Positions 1-18,296 of a stretch of 30,538 bases of DNA are shown one piece after another (within the stretch, counting starts at the first letter, position 1; each line of letters begins with the position of its first letter). This DNA comes from Didymodactylos carnosus (Eukaryota; Rotifera; Eurotatoria; Philodinida; Philodinidae), in the NCBI GenBank assembly GCA_905250885.1, contig CAJNOQ010001545.1, positions 1 to 30,538 on the forward strand, given 5' to 3'. The position numbers were made by a program, and so were the translations under genes. A model generated the notes under the pieces. The model saw nothing but the letters and a program-made list of their open reading frames with translations, was not told the origin of the DNA and ran no database searches.

Positions 1-1775
1 TCACATCAATAGATAAAGAAATATCCGGTCTATCCACCTGTAAAGTGTCGTCTTTTTCCGAGTAAAAATGTTTCAGGCACGATCAAAATACTGAAAATTA
101 AAAAAGCTGTCCAGACTTACCTAAACTCATTCTATTTTCATCACTCATTTTCTTGGCAAACTGTTACTGTGCATCCATAAGACGTTTCTGCATGCATACA
201 TTTTTGCAATAGACGATTTAAAAAGCAAAGAAGACGTGTTTCTACATATATAAATCGTTCATTATACAAGGTGAATACTTATATGGAACTAGAGACCAAA
301 ATTCGTACAGTATGACGATTACAAGATTTCTGTAGGTGAAAAGTGTTTAATCATGTAAAAACGTGAAAACATAGTATTCAATTGAGCCTTTTTGTATATT
401 TTATTTTATTTTCTATTCTTCATTTCATTTACTGCTCTCTTGTGTTTTATTTTATTGCTCTATTGTCATTTTACTCTGTTACTACTGTTCATTTCGAGAC
501 GCATCAACGCCAGTTGAGTCCACCTTATACTTCTCACCATAAGATAAAATCTAACTCTGTAGTAAATACCTTTTGCTAGTTCCAACTCAGTTGTTATATA
601 TCTCCATCGATGATATGTAACCACCTAGTACGAAGACAAATAAAAGATGGAGATTGTTTTCATTTCTATACAAAAAATTTGAGAGAGAGAGCGAAAAAAT
701 GAATATTATCGAAAAACCTATCTGAAGTAAATGTTATTTCATAACGCTAACACGTATATAATAGCTCTCAAAGAAGAACACCTGTTTTTACTATCCACAA
801 AAGATTCTTTGAGAATGAAATCCTGTGAGTATTAAGTTGCGTTCAGAAAAACTTCAAGGTTACAAAAATTTCTGCATGATAAGAATTTTATTTTTGTATT
901 CTAGAGTCTGATGATAACTACAGTTAGCTATCTGGAATCCAGACAGATAGCTCTAGTTAGCTTCTGATAACTAAAGCTTCTATGTAAGGTAGAATGAAAA
1001 CAAAATCATGATAATGTACTTTAGGTATTCTCAATAGCTAACAGAACCGGTTACAGATAAGACATTAAAATAACTCAATCCGTTGGATTATTACATTTCA
1101 TTCTTCAAACTTAGTATCTTCATGAAAATCAATCAATGAATCTGTTCTTTTACAGCCATTCATCACACTAATGTAAATAAGATTGAGAGATAATTTGTTT
1201 TTATTGATACGGACAATATAATTATATATTCCATTCTGTTTTTCGATAATGTTATTATTTTTTCTTCATCGTCACTAACGTAATAGTATAATAAACAAGC
1301 AATGTCGTTGACTTAATCTCTATAATAAATACATATCCAAGTAATTTATTGAATAGCATTTATGATTGATAATAACATATTTACATAAGTTTAAATTAGT
1401 GACAAATATTATACAGATTATGCTCCGTATAAAATATTACCAACAATTATAGAGACGTTCTTTTGACAATACACCGAATTTTTTTAGCTGTTGTTTTAGA
1501 TCGTTAATAACACTATATGTGTAATACTATTATCTATGGAGAGATCAATCAATGTAACAGAAATTCAAACGGAATCATGAATGCATGGTTCCGTTTAAAA
1601 TGATGTAAAAATCGAGGTGATTCGAAACACATTAGCGGATTCTTTTTATATCTATTAGGATTTTATTACTTATTTAAGAACAGTTCGTTCAGTGTAAACA
1701 GAATAAATTTTTGTAAATCAATATTTTTATTACAAAAATACACGTGAATAAAAATTACCTAAGAGAAATAAAATA
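1..1775. other. Noncoding 3' flank of NVL; no gene supported
   Basis: No convincing coding sequence. A short open frame near 382-579 on the plus strand is low-complexity hydrophobic sequence. At the left edge (minus strand, about 50-1) an uninterrupted stretch reads like protein, but the preceding frame has stops and it cannot be tied to a gene. Small hairpins are visible: 9-bp arms at 926-934/944-952, and 13-bp arms with one mismatch at 1567-1579/1584-1596. The second lies about 180 nt beyond the NVL stop codon. Confidence 0.6.
1727..1732 (-). terminator. Candidate poly(A) signal of NVL
   Basis: AATAAA on the minus strand, about 45 nt downstream of the NVL stop codon (1776-1778). Position and hexamer match a canonical metazoan polyadenylation signal. 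The region is AT-rich, so chance occurrence is possible. Confidence 0.45.
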
Positions 1776-8535
<6,760 letters not shown>

Positions 8536-8552
8536 ATTAAATTTATTGAAAT

Positions 8553-8565
8553 CTAAAAGAATCAG
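8553..8565 (-). promoter_or_regulatory. Splice acceptor just upstream of NVL ATG (likely trans-splice site)
   Basis: On the minus strand a pyrimidine-rich tract ending in TTTTAG lies 17 nt before the NVL start codon, and no upstream coding exon is evident. Bdelloid rotifers add a spliced leader in trans, which would give exactly this arrangement. A 5' UTR intron is the alternative. Confidence 0.5.
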
Positions 8566-9821
8566 AACTGGTAAATTGAATTCCGACTAATTCTTAAAAC
8601 ACGGACGACAAACTATTCAAATATTCTGTTATTGTTAGCAGAGCCAGTTTCCGCTAAAATTTGAGTGAGTAACGATATTGCACCGAAACATTATAACGGA
8701 AGGACATCATCAGGTGCAATTGGACAATAAAATAATGATGCATACATGAATTGTAAAATATGAATATCTACCTTTTCTCTCCTTTCTTAAAAATTCTGAA
8801 TAATCTTTTGTTTATTACAGTATTTCATGTTTCAATGGTCAGATCACTAATGAGCAGTAGAAGAGTCATCTCGCCCATTGAATGATTCATGTGTGACTTG
8901 TAGGCATTTTCAATCATATAGTATACCATCTGTTTCCAATAGACGAAGTTAGCATATTCTCTATTTGAGAAAATTATGAGATAGTCTCATTTTTTCAGTT
9001 TGTTCAATTCGTACAGGATTCAGCATGTTTGTTTATTATTACTTTTTGATAAAACGCTGTCTATTCGTGCTATATTTTATTATTTTTCTTCTTCTCATAT
9101 TCAAATACAAGAACTACAATTCAAGGTATTACAATTGTCAAAAAAATCCTTGATATGTTACAATTACATACAGACAAGAAAAATGCACAATTTAAAGAAA
9201 AAACGTTAAAGAGATTATACTCTGTACAGAGAAAAAAAATTTCAAGATGCACAACAAAACGTTTATTAAACAGACGATAAAAGAGTGTCTAGTCCTATTT
9301 TGAATTCCACGGTAGACAAAAAATATCCTTTGCATAGAAAACAAATATTTCAAATAAAAAAAAAGTAAAACTGGAAAAACAAAATGAAATTAAGAACAAC
9401 GCGTAGAGATAATAACAACCAAAAAAGCAAACAGTTATTTTTTTTATATTTTCTATCAATAGTGTTGATTTTCATAGAACATGCAGACATTTTCAAGTAA
9501 AATGTTGATCGTTGTTAATCACTACGTTTAATAACAACAAATATGAGAGAGTTTTATTTACAATTAGTTTTTAGAAAAGTAGTATTATCTCATAGAAAAG
9601 AATACAGATCACAATAAATAAATGTGACTACATATATTCTACCAAGAGAAAGGCCAAGGAGCCTCTAATGCACAATAAAATTTTAGCTCATTTTCAACCG
9701 GACATAGTGTGTAACATTGAGCAATGTGAAAAAAAGAAAAACACATATTAAACAATTCACTTTAGAATACAAGAAAAACAAAAAACAAAATAATGAATAA
9801 CTTGCGCCGAAGTATTTTTAA
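8566..9821. other. Intergenic region between NVL start and HP1 3' end
   Basis: AT-rich sequence that should hold the NVL promoter and the HP1 3' UTR. No conserved coding sequence. The plus-strand open frame at 9000-9209 has no protein-like composition. A minus-strand AATAAA at 9553-9558 is a possible poly(A) signal for the chromobox gene, but it lies about 265 nt from the stop codon. Confidence 0.55.
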
Positions 9822-10956
9822 TTAACCCATCACAAATTCAACCTTGTTTTCCCAAAAATTGATTACATCTTGAGGATATGCCTAAGAAAGAAGAATATAT
9901 AACAAATATATTTATAGTAAATAATCGAAAAGAAAAAAATCACTTACCTTATTCACATAATTTGATAATACCCATAGTGGTTTTGTGATATTTTCTAATT
10001 TAACAAGAAATTGTATATCATCAATTTGATTTAGACGTCGAACACGAATTATTTCCTCTAATTTTTGTTTTCCACCATCGAATGGATCGGTATCATTGCC
10101 ATTTTTCTTCTCATCATTATTTTCATTATCATCTGATTTGACAGCATTCGATGTCGATGGTGAAACTCTAGAACAGTCAACAGAAAACGATCATAGTAAA
10201 AGCAATACTATCGAATATTAAAGAATACTGACCGAAGAATTAATACAGAGTCGTCTTCATCATTTTGATTTTTTGTTGATTTCTTTTTGCTTTTTTTTGA
10301 ACTCTTTTTCGACTTTTTAGCAACAAATTCTTCATCATAATCTTCATCGGAACTCTCGAAAGCTGTAGAAAATTTTGAATTTGAGTGTTTGGCACTTTTA
10401 CGATCTTGAATGGAGAAGTAATAGTTTACTAGTTGTGTGATCAGTATTAACGGGTATACCAGTAAAAATTGAAGTCACTATTTACCGTATTTTATTAACG
10501 AAGCCTACCTGAATGACGACGTTTTTGATTTGATTCATCATGTTCTTGACCAGAATGTTTTACACGTTTACTTTTTCGATTAGTTACTGAGTTATCGTTC
10601 GATTCTATTTCATCTCTATCATCTTCGAAATCATAATATTCATCGCTAGAACTTGATGATGATTTTACTCGTTTTTTTGTTGACCTTTTGGAAACTGTTG
10701 ACGTAGATGTTGATGGTTGATTTGGTTCATCATTATTTTTATTGCCAATACTATCTTCATATTCTTTAATTAGTTCTGGACAATTGAGATTCTTTTCTGA
10801 TTCCCAGGTATTTTTGGACGACGGATAGTCTTTCCATTTTAATCTATATTTCACTACTCCATTTACAACTTTTTTACCTAATACTTTTTCTACTATATAT
10901 TCTTCTTCTTCTGAGTCACTATCCTTGTTATCACGATTCGATTTCGATTTTACCAT
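9822..10956 (-). CDS. HP1-like chromobox protein (chromodomain plus chromoshadow domain)
   Basis: Heterochromatin protein 1 family: the chromodomain binds methylated H3K9 and the chromoshadow domain dimerises. Exons: 10509-10956, 10233-10362 (or 10233-10404), 9948-10167, 9822-9881; 285 aa, or 299 with the longer exon 2. Both acceptors are in frame; the longer exon adds 14 Lys/Ser-rich hinge residues and gives a more usual intron length. The chromodomain is at about 18-70 (EYIVEKVLGKKVVNGVVKYR, then WKDYP), with the expected aromatic cage residues Y20, W41 and Y44. A long Ser/Lys/Asp-rich basic hinge follows. The C-terminal chromoshadow domain (last about 60 aa) has weak but clear similarity, ending in VINFWENKVEFVMG. 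The protein stops right after the last helix, and the usual C-terminal tryptophan (LTW in human HP1) is replaced by Phe. That tail helps bind PxVxL peptides, so partner binding may differ. Confidence 0.88.
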
Positions 10957-11390
10957 TGTTTTTGTTGTTAAGATTGATTTAATTTCAAAAACTATTGATC
11001 GTAATACAATAGAATGGTACCGCTATCAACGATCTTAAAACGTAAAAATAGAATTATGTTCACTAGAAAGAAACAATTGTCAGCCATTTAAACAAGGTTG
11101 TGATCCATTAGGGTAAAAACTGGACTGTTTACTTTCATTTTCTATTGATCGACTAAAAGTGCATAAATCGTTTAGAATACATTATCAATTTTTTATTCAT
11201 ACTCGCACACAGAATATGAAAGCAAACTGTAATATGGATAAAGCATCAGATATGTCCAATGTTCTCAGTTACAAAATGATTTGTAGTACATTTAAATTAT
11301 GGAAAACAATGGTCTGTTAGGTGAAGTGAAATCCGATCACGGTCCGTGCACTGTAACAAATGTGATGTATCTTAAAAGACGCATTATATG

Positions 11391-11498
11391 GGTTAAGATA
11401 AACTAGGAGCAAACGCTGGGAGCGCATCGCCACACTCAGCGCGAAAAAGCATTAGAATGACGTTGAATGTAGTGATTTGCTCCTAGCTTATCTTAACC
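11391..11498. mobile_element. 108-bp hAT-type MITE with 8-bp target duplication
   Basis: Terminal inverted repeats of 23 bp with one mismatch, beginning GGTTAAGATAA and ending TTATCTTAACC (11391-11413 / 11476-11498). They are flanked by identical 8-bp direct repeats ATTATATG at 11383-11390 and 11499-11506. An 8-bp duplication is the signature of hAT-superfamily insertion. The interior is GC-richer than its surroundings and too short to code. Non-autonomous element. Confidence 0.85.
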
Positions 11499-11750
11499 AT
11501 TATATGGATATCTTACACTTGACTAGTTGAATTCAGAATGTTATTATTTAGCGTCTGGCCTGACAATTGTGACTCATACTATCGAAAGTAAATAAGCGCC
11601 ATCTCTTTTTTAATGTCTGGGACTCCAATTCATTGGATGGAAATTTCAGTTATGATATATTCCGTTGGAAATGATCAAAGTTTTCGGACAATTGGTTCTT
11701 AATGGGAAAAGTCGCTGATGACGCTACCGTATGTCACTATTTTAAGGTAC

Positions 11751-11792
11751 TTAATAGTGCCATCATCGATTTTAATAGTGTCATCATCGTGT
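11751..11792. repeat. Two tandem 21-bp units
   Basis: TTAATAGTG(C/T)CATCATCG occurs twice head-to-tail (11751-11771, 11772-11792) with three differences. A minor local duplication; function unknown. Confidence 0.7.
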
Positions 11793-13350
11793 TTGTTCGA
11801 GAGATCTGACTGTTTTAGATAAGACTTTTAATATTTTCTGACCATATTTGAGCTTTCTAGAAATGGATTTGAGTCCCACACACTTGAGATTGGTTAGACT
11901 TTTTCATGCAACTGAATTTTGTCAGTCCTCACAGTAATTCTAAGTTTTGGTGAGAACCCTAAAAACTCGGGAAGTAAGAGAAAAAAGTTTTTCGCATTTT
12001 TCGGCTATCCGTTTTAACGGATGCTGTTTTGATAATTAATACAAATTCTGAGAGTAATGTTTTTACCGAGATTGGGTAGGGTCAAAAGCGAAACTCTCTT
12101 AACCTTAGTTATTTCTGATCTTTAAAGTCCACAAGCTGCTTTTTTTGTCTAGATAAGTCCATCTTATTTTTTAATAAGTCGATTAACCTAGAAAAGATCT
12201 AAATGTTTTAGTGAGAATCTGGTGTATTTCTTTGAAGCTGCTCACTTAAGCCTCTTGATTTCTTACACTAAGCATAAACAGAATAGCTTGTATTGATTCC
12301 TCGATTTTGTTTTCCCATGGACTTCTACTATACAGCTTGGGCAAACTTGAGCAATATTGCCCTTAAGCATTTCGCAGATGTGATAAAATTACCAACAAGC
12401 GTGCGTTGGTTGTTTCATTTTTATCTCAAAAATATATAGCGTAACGCCGTGACATTTTTGGACTCCTGAAATCAGAGAACTACCCTCCTCTACACATTTG
12501 TTTACACTACAATTTTTGCTGCTACAAATTTTTTGAAAAAAAAATCAAAGACGGCCTGGTTTGTAGAGAACATTTTGGATTTTCTTTTGATAAAAAGAAA
12601 AGTTCTGAAAAATCACGGCTCAGGAAAAGTTCATTTTACTTTGCTCTCGTATCAGATTTTTTCAACATTTTCTTCGTTTCTAAAATTTCGAAGGTGATCT
12701 AATTTGGACAGATTCCTATAGTATCAAACAGAATTAACCGATATGAGTCAAAAATAAAATTAAAAAAAAATGACATTAAGGTAGCCAAAAAATTTCTCAA
12801 AAGTCAGCAGGTTCGCAAATGCTTGTTTTTTTGTTGTTTTGCGAAGTGAAAAATTTCGTACTGATGTATTTTTGACGTGAAGCAGAGAAGAAAAATTCTA
12901 AAAAACTTCAACAGCGCAGAGGACCGTTACGTTCCCAAGCGGTATACTAGGATTGGTCGCTTCAAGAGAAAGCTAGACAGTAGACATTGCGAGATTAAAC
13001 TAAAACTCACATCTATACATCATCAAACGAAGGAACAATTTTTAAAACGAATAACAACCATTACGGGTATTTGCAGATAGTAACATTGGTTTTTCATCGA
13101 TCTATTCACTCTATCCTTTATGAGAGTTATGATCATTTCATTGCAAAGTTTTAATAATATTCCAAGCTGGAAATAGTTCATTCTAGTCTGAGCAAAGTTA
13201 GCCAGTGGATAGATATCAACCGATAACTTTTAAGATCTCAGCCTAATTGCAACTCATACACACAGAAATATCCTAATGTTAAAATAAAGAATAAAAGTTG
13301 TCTGTTTTTTTACTATACAATTCATATAACAGCAATTAGTAAGGCTTTTA

Positions 13351-15723
13351 CTACGACATACAATGTTGATAATATCTTGGAAAGGGTATAACATCTCGAA
13401 CATTATCGATTCCTGTTAGAGCAATTAAAAATCGTTCAATACCCAATCCAAAACCAGCAGTTGGCATTGAACCATATCGTCTCAAATCCAAATACCAATC
13501 TAATTCATCATCCAATTTCAGTAACTCTACTGTTTTGTGTAAACGTTCATATCGATGTTCACGTAAGCTTCCACCCGATAACTCACCAACCGATGGAAAT
13601 ATAAAATCAAAATTAGCCACGGTACATTCATCGTCATTCACAAGCATATAAAAGGGTTTTACTTCTTTTGGATAATTAATTAGAAAAAATGGTTGATTAT
13701 TCATAATTTTCTGACATAGATAGTTTTCATGTGCGCGTGTAAAATCTCCATTTTTCGGAAAATCTTGAAATTCGTCACTTTTTTTCAAATAACCAACAGC
13801 TTCATCGTAAGTCACAATTGAATATTTATCAAGAAAAAATTGATCAATGAATTCCGGTTTTATATCATATTCTTCGAGTAGACGGAATTGTTCGCGACAA
13901 TTTTGTCTTAAATTTGCAGTCACTGTCTGTAAAATATGCTTGTAAATATCTAATAATTGCTCAAGTTTTGTTATTCCTAAAGAGATAAAAGTATCACACA
14001 GTATAAAATGGATTAGCTGCTAATTGATTTAAACCTGATTGAATAAGAGAGATAAGGATAGAACAGAAAGTAGGGATGTACCAAGTCTTGGGATCTGATC
14101 TCAAATACTGCTAATTTTCGACATTCAAAATCCTCACGCTCTACCCAACTTTTACATCACACTTAATTACCGTTTTCTGTTCTATCTGAGACTAGTGCTA
14201 CAAGTGATAAAACTCAATGAAAAGGTGTCAGGCTTAGCTAAAATTGCTGTTTTTCTAGATTTTTAGCTAGTCTTAGAACCTGGGGGTTTTGAGTGTTAAA
14301 AATTAGCGACCTTTGAGCGGAGTTCTCAGACTCAATACACTTCTAGAAAGAAGCAAAACACCAGAGAACAGCCGATGGAATCGAACATCAGAGAATTTAC
14401 TACTGGACTAACTGAGATCAAAACTGACGAGGTCCTATCCCCATCCTGTGTACTACTATAGTGTGTTCTACTCCCACCACTCCAGCCATACTGCTTACAT
14501 CTTTGATCAATGACCAAAGCCTGTATACTTTGTGACGATGAGTTAGAGACAGAAATTAGGGAAGAGACTTATTATAACAAATTCCGTGCAATCCTATCTG
14601 ATCCGATATAGTCACTCGACTGAAAGGAGTAAATGTCACTCAAAATTCAAATAAATATCTAACAATTTGTATCATTCTTTTCGCTGATGTGATATTTTTA
14701 TTTATTTCTGTCATTCAACTTTTCGTTTTACTGCCAAAATAGAAAAAAACGACATTTGATCAAGAAACCGAAATCTCTGAGAGGATATATCTTCTTATTT
14801 GCTTGAAAAAACAACAGTTTGTATCGTTTTTAAAATTGCTTACCTGCTATTTCAGCCTCTAACATCCAAAATTCGGCAAGATGAAAACGTGATAAGTTTT
14901 TGTCGGCTCGAAATACCGGATTCAATGTATATACACGTGATAAGCCACTAAATTTAAATAATAAAGTTAAAGAAATAGATAGTAAAGTGATACCTTTATA
15001 AAAATGTATTTACCTTGCCGCCGCTTCTAAATGAAGTTGACCAGACACTGTCAGATACGTTTGTTTATCAAAATATTCTTTCATTTGAGACGTTGATTGT
15101 GAATAATATTCTTTAATTTTAAACGTTTCTCCACCACCCTCACAATCACTTGATGTTATACACGGTGTTTGTATATGAGTAAATTTATGTTCATGAAAAT
15201 AATTATGAATCAAATAAAATAGTTCACTTCGAATACTTAATAGTGCTCCGCCATACATTCGATCGCGTGCACGAAATTGTTCACAAGATCTTAGAAAATG
15301 AAATGAATGTTTTGTTTTACATTTGAGCGGATAGTTAAATGCATCACATGATCCAATAATATCAATTTGTTTTGCTTGTAGTTCAATTTCTTGTTGTGGA
15401 TGTGTACTTCGTACAATTGTTCCATTAACACGAATTGTACTACCAAAATTTAATTTTCCTACATCTGGTAAATTTTTCCCAGAAACAATAACTTGTAAAT
15501 GATTGAGAGATGAACCATCAATAAAATCTAGGAAATATTGTGTTTTCAATTTTCGTACATTTTCTAATGAACCAATTAGACTCACAGATGAACCAATTGG
15601 TTTTGTTTTTAATATATCAGAAACCGTTTGTGGATAAATTGATGTTGTGATTGATCGTGTAAGATAATAATGAATGCGACTAGCAGGTAAATGAAAATAA
15701 AATCGATAAATTAAAGAAAACAT
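13351..15723 (-). CDS. NARS2: Mitochondrial asparaginyl-tRNA synthetase
   Basis: Class IIb aminoacyl-tRNA synthetase charging mitochondrial tRNA-Asn. Exons 15014-15723, 14844-14947 and 13351-13976 join in phase to 479 aa, almost the human NARS2 length (477). The N-terminus (1-35) is Arg/Ser/Tyr-rich with no acidic residue before D36, a good mitochondrial presequence. OB-fold anticodon-binding domain about 40-125. Catalytic core: motif 2 region [19 protein letters not shown] (246-264), with the usual Arg after F249, and motif 3 GFGLGIER (446-453). C-terminal DVIPFPR is conserved. The residues [10 protein letters not shown] across the exon 1/2 junction confirm the splice. Exon 3 must begin at 13976, because the [15 protein letters not shown] stretch restores the expected linker. 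Intron 1 is short (66 nt); intron 2 (867 nt) contains repeat debris. The start codon is the first ATG, 3 nt after a splice acceptor. Confidence 0.95.
13977..14843. repeat. Inverted-repeat debris filling NARS2 intron 2
   Basis: The intron is 867 nt against 66 nt for its neighbour. It holds a perfect 13-bp inverted repeat (14057-14069/14174-14186, GATAGAACAGAAA) and a longer imperfect one of about 45 bp (about 14088-14131/14283-14326). This nested arrangement suggests decayed MITE insertion(s). No transposase or target duplication was identified. Confidence 0.5.
14371..14416 (-). other. tRNA-like fragment (degenerate, tRNA-Gly-like)
   Basis: On the minus strand a B-box-like GTTCGATTCC (14377-14386) follows an A-box-like TAGTCCAGTAG (14400-14410). 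The intervening segment starts TAAATTCTC, reminiscent of the D-arm/anticodon side of tRNA-Gly, but the boxes are only 13 nt apart. The anticodon arm would therefore be deleted, and it cannot be a working tRNA. It could be a decayed tRNA or a tRNA-derived SINE head; chance similarity is not excluded. Confidence 0.3.
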
Positions 15724-17127
15724 TATCTTACAAAAACAAAAATTATAGAATATGTTAAACTAAATCAGTAAATTCTCTTATATCAGGATCAATCAATATA
15801 TGAAAAAAATTAGATTTATCTCATATTTATTCAGACTAACAAAATGATTGAAATAAAAAGTAAAACAAATAAATATTTATATATACTATGAATACATTGT
15901 TTCATTTACAATAATTAATTCAGTTTACATATTTTAATGGTAAAAACTTTAGGGAAAAGATAATTTGTTGCTATAGACAAAAATCCCAGATTATTCATTT
16001 ACCTAAGTCTTTCAATTGAAATTATGCCTATGTTAAAGTTATGGTACAGTATGTTCAACAGACATATTGTCCTCTTCTCTTCGTTATAATAAAAGATAAA
16101 AATTCTAACGTATTCATAATTAAAGAAACTACTCTGATCATACGATTTTAAATTTTAAAATCTTATTAATACATGCAACATAGATTTTCGACTAAGCTGA
16201 ATCTCATGAAAATGTTTGTGTTAAGAAAAAGATGAGAAAACGCAATGTACATACGTTTTGATAAAAATATTCTAATTTTAACTGTGTCAAAAAGACAAAA
16301 AATTCTCAGTTCGCTCAAAGTTCAATTACATCGTTTGATACTCTCAGAACTTCATTTTCTACAAAAATTCAAGGTCAAGGATAAGAGAAAAAAGTTTTCA
16401 ACTTCTCCACTTCTGGTCAGCATGTAAAGGAAAAATAACTGATTTCGCTCCGAAAGTTTCAAGTGATTTGATTAGACTTAGAGTGAATGGAGTAGTAGCT
16501 TTTGTCTTTTGATATTTATAGCTAAAATTAGAATATTTTTGCTGAAATCCATTTTCGTTCGGTATTCTCACTTTTTTCTCAGTACAAATAGAACAGCCAT
16601 CTTTTGAATATTGTCGACTGAATTACACCATGTTAGATCTGAAATTTGAAATTAATCTGACAATTTAAAGTTTTAAGTATACAATAGTGAATCCCACAGA
16701 TGTGTCAATATTCGTTCTAAACTTAATCAAAAATTCAAAAAATGAGTCTATTATGTTAATAATGTATATAGTAATTAAAATATTCATTAATGGAAAAGTA
16801 TATACAAGACAACTATGGCATAGTTTCTATATTACTATATTGAAGATAAAAGGAATGTAAGTCATAAAATTTAGAAAGAAAAAAATTCATTTAAAATGAT
16901 GATATTTTTATCAATCTAATCAAATAATTGAGACTTTCACTCCTTAACTTGAGAAAAACCAAACAAATTTATCTTAGAGCACTTTTAATTATCAGACTTG
17001 CGATATTTTCAAATTAAGTAAAAATGGATAAGGCAGGATAAGACGATCAGAATAAAAATAAATTTAGAAAGGTAAAACAAAATTTTTTTTGATTTATAAT
17101 TTTACAACAAGAACAAATCTATTGTTT
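15724..17127. other. Intergenic region between GSKIP 3' end and NARS2 start
   Basis: Very AT-rich. It should include the NARS2 promoter: a splice acceptor ending TTTTTGTAAG lies 3 nt before the NARS2 ATG (15727-15740). It should also include the GSKIP 3' UTR. A plus-strand open frame at 16245-16427 has no recognisable similarity. Nothing else seen. Confidence 0.55.
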
Positions 17128-17586
17128 TTAATTTTTTTCTTCAGTTTCTTTGTTTAATTGCTCATGTTGTAATTCTGCATTTAATTTTGCCCGTAAATTA
17201 TCGGCAAAACTTTGTACATATGACTGACTTTTTTGTGTAAATAATGCTTGTAATGACTCATAATAGGTTGGTGATGGACATCTATTATCATCAAATTTTT
17301 TTCCCACAACTCGATAACCATGTTTTGATAATTCAATACAATATTCTTGATTGTCGGTTGAACGCATGTTTAAATAGGCTATGGACGGTTTATTATAATC
17401 ATTTAATTTTGTCGATAATGAGGAGCTCTGAACACACGAACCGATATCGCCAATAGCTAATTTGGCTTCTTCAATAAAATCTGTATTATCCATATGTGTT
17501 AAAATATCATTGGGTGTAGTTTTAAACGTATTTTGATAATAATCACTTGGTTCTGATGATGGTGTTCGATCGGATGAATTCTGCAT
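17128..17586 (-). CDS. GSKIP: GSK3B-interacting protein (GSKIP domain)
   Basis: Small cytosolic A-kinase anchoring protein that binds GSK3-beta and, in vertebrates, PKA RII. Single coding exon, 152 aa (human 139). An N-terminal Ser/Thr-rich extension (1-33) precedes an amphipathic helix at about 36-61 (FIEEAKLAIGDIGSCV), in the position of the RII-binding helix of human GSKIP. The conserved core has IAYLNM (69-74), EYCIELSKHGYRVVG (81-95) and TYYESLQALF (107-116). The C-terminal GSK3-interaction helix is at about 119-141 (SYVQSFADNLRAKLNAEL), keeping the spaced leucines. A charged Glu/Lys tail follows. A strong splice acceptor (TTCTTTTTTCAG) ends 16 nt before the ATG (17603-17614), consistent with a leader joined in trans or a UTR intron. 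RII binding in this organism is inferred from vertebrate family members. Confidence 0.9.
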   Translation of the reverse strand: MQNSSDRTPSSEPSDYYQNTFKTTPNDILTHMDNTDFIEEAKLAIGDIGSCVQSSSLSTKLNDYNKPSIAYLNMRSTDNQEYCIELSKHGYRVVGKKFDDNRCPSPTYYESLQALFTQKSQSYVQSFADNLRAKLNAELQHEQLNKETEEKN

Positions 17587-18036
17587 ATTTTAATTGAAAA
17601 ATCTGAAAAAAGAACTAAATCGGCATAAACGACAACGTCTTTAGCATCGGTGTAACAAACACAGTTCAATATTGTTAAAATCGATTAATTTAAGGATAGT
17701 CTCTTCCTCGTTTTAAAACAGAAAAATTTTCGATTTTGAGTTGAATATAGCCTAATGTAGAAGCTGAACTACAAAATACGCCCACTCCTGGCGTTTCACG
17801 AACTCATTGAAGAAGTTATGAATTTTTTAAGCTTTTTCTCAAAAAGAAATTCTCAAATTTTTAGTTCAATAAAACTGCCTATCCTTTTAAGTATATTCAA
17901 AAATTTAATATATCTGAAAATGCCTGACTATAGCCATTCAAATTTCTGCTTTACTTTTTCAACGATCTAATCATAAGTGTTTTTTATGAACATATTATTT
18001 GAAGAATCAGTATAATTCGGACTAGTCTCTGTGAAA

Positions 18037-18296
18037 GAAATGACACAAGAAATTTCTTCAAAAACATCTGGTCATGTAAAAATAGCTGAACAGGAACATC
18101 TGTCGATGATTCTGTGTAAGATCTAGAAAACACGGATTTAATAAAAGGCAGCATTGCTGGAAACATTTCTAAAGAGATCCAGTTAGCTAAAGATGTAATC
18201 AAATCTCATTTCGATTCCAGCCAAGATGAGACTCACGATGAGTCAACTAGCGATTGTACATGCGGTTTGGAATACAATGTAAAGAATTCATTTTAA
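18037..18296 (+). pseudogene. Possible decayed coding fragment, family unknown
   Basis: Reading the plus strand with one frame change near 18095 gives a protein-like stretch with an internal stop near 18118. It includes DLENTDLIKGSIAGNISKEI, then an acidic/Ser segment and CTCGLEYN before the final stop. Composition (Lys/Glu/Ser/Asp, few hydrophobic runs) is like a real protein, not random AT-rich sequence. I do not recognise the family. Confidence 0.25.

Larger units (their letters stand above)
10957..13350. other. Intergenic region with small repeats
   Basis: 2.4 kb between the HP1 start and the NARS2 stop codon. Apart from the repeats listed separately (11391-11498, 11751-11792), I see no gene. 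A Lys/Arg-rich plus-strand open frame at 12877-13080 (starting from a non-ATG codon) matches no family I recognise and has no splice context. Confidence 0.55.

Noticed and set aside
1-200. Possible minus-strand exons at the left edge, including a GTAAGT donor near 115 and a protein-like stretch ending at base 1
   Set aside because: Joining across the apparent intron runs into a stop codon, and too little sequence is present to name a gene.
382-579. Plus-strand open frame of 65 codons
   Set aside because: T-rich hydrophobic frame in intergenic sequence, starting from a non-ATG codon, with no domain, splice context or similarity recognised.
9000-9209. Plus-strand open frame between NVL and the HP1 gene
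   Set aside because: Composition follows base bias; no homology or regulatory context.
12877-13080. Lys/Arg-rich plus-strand open frame
   Set aside because: No initiator ATG, no recognised family, no flanking exons. Could be a relic, but unsupported.
16245-16427. Plus-strand open frame between GSKIP and NARS2
   Set aside because: Lys/Leu-rich random-looking frame in AT-rich DNA.
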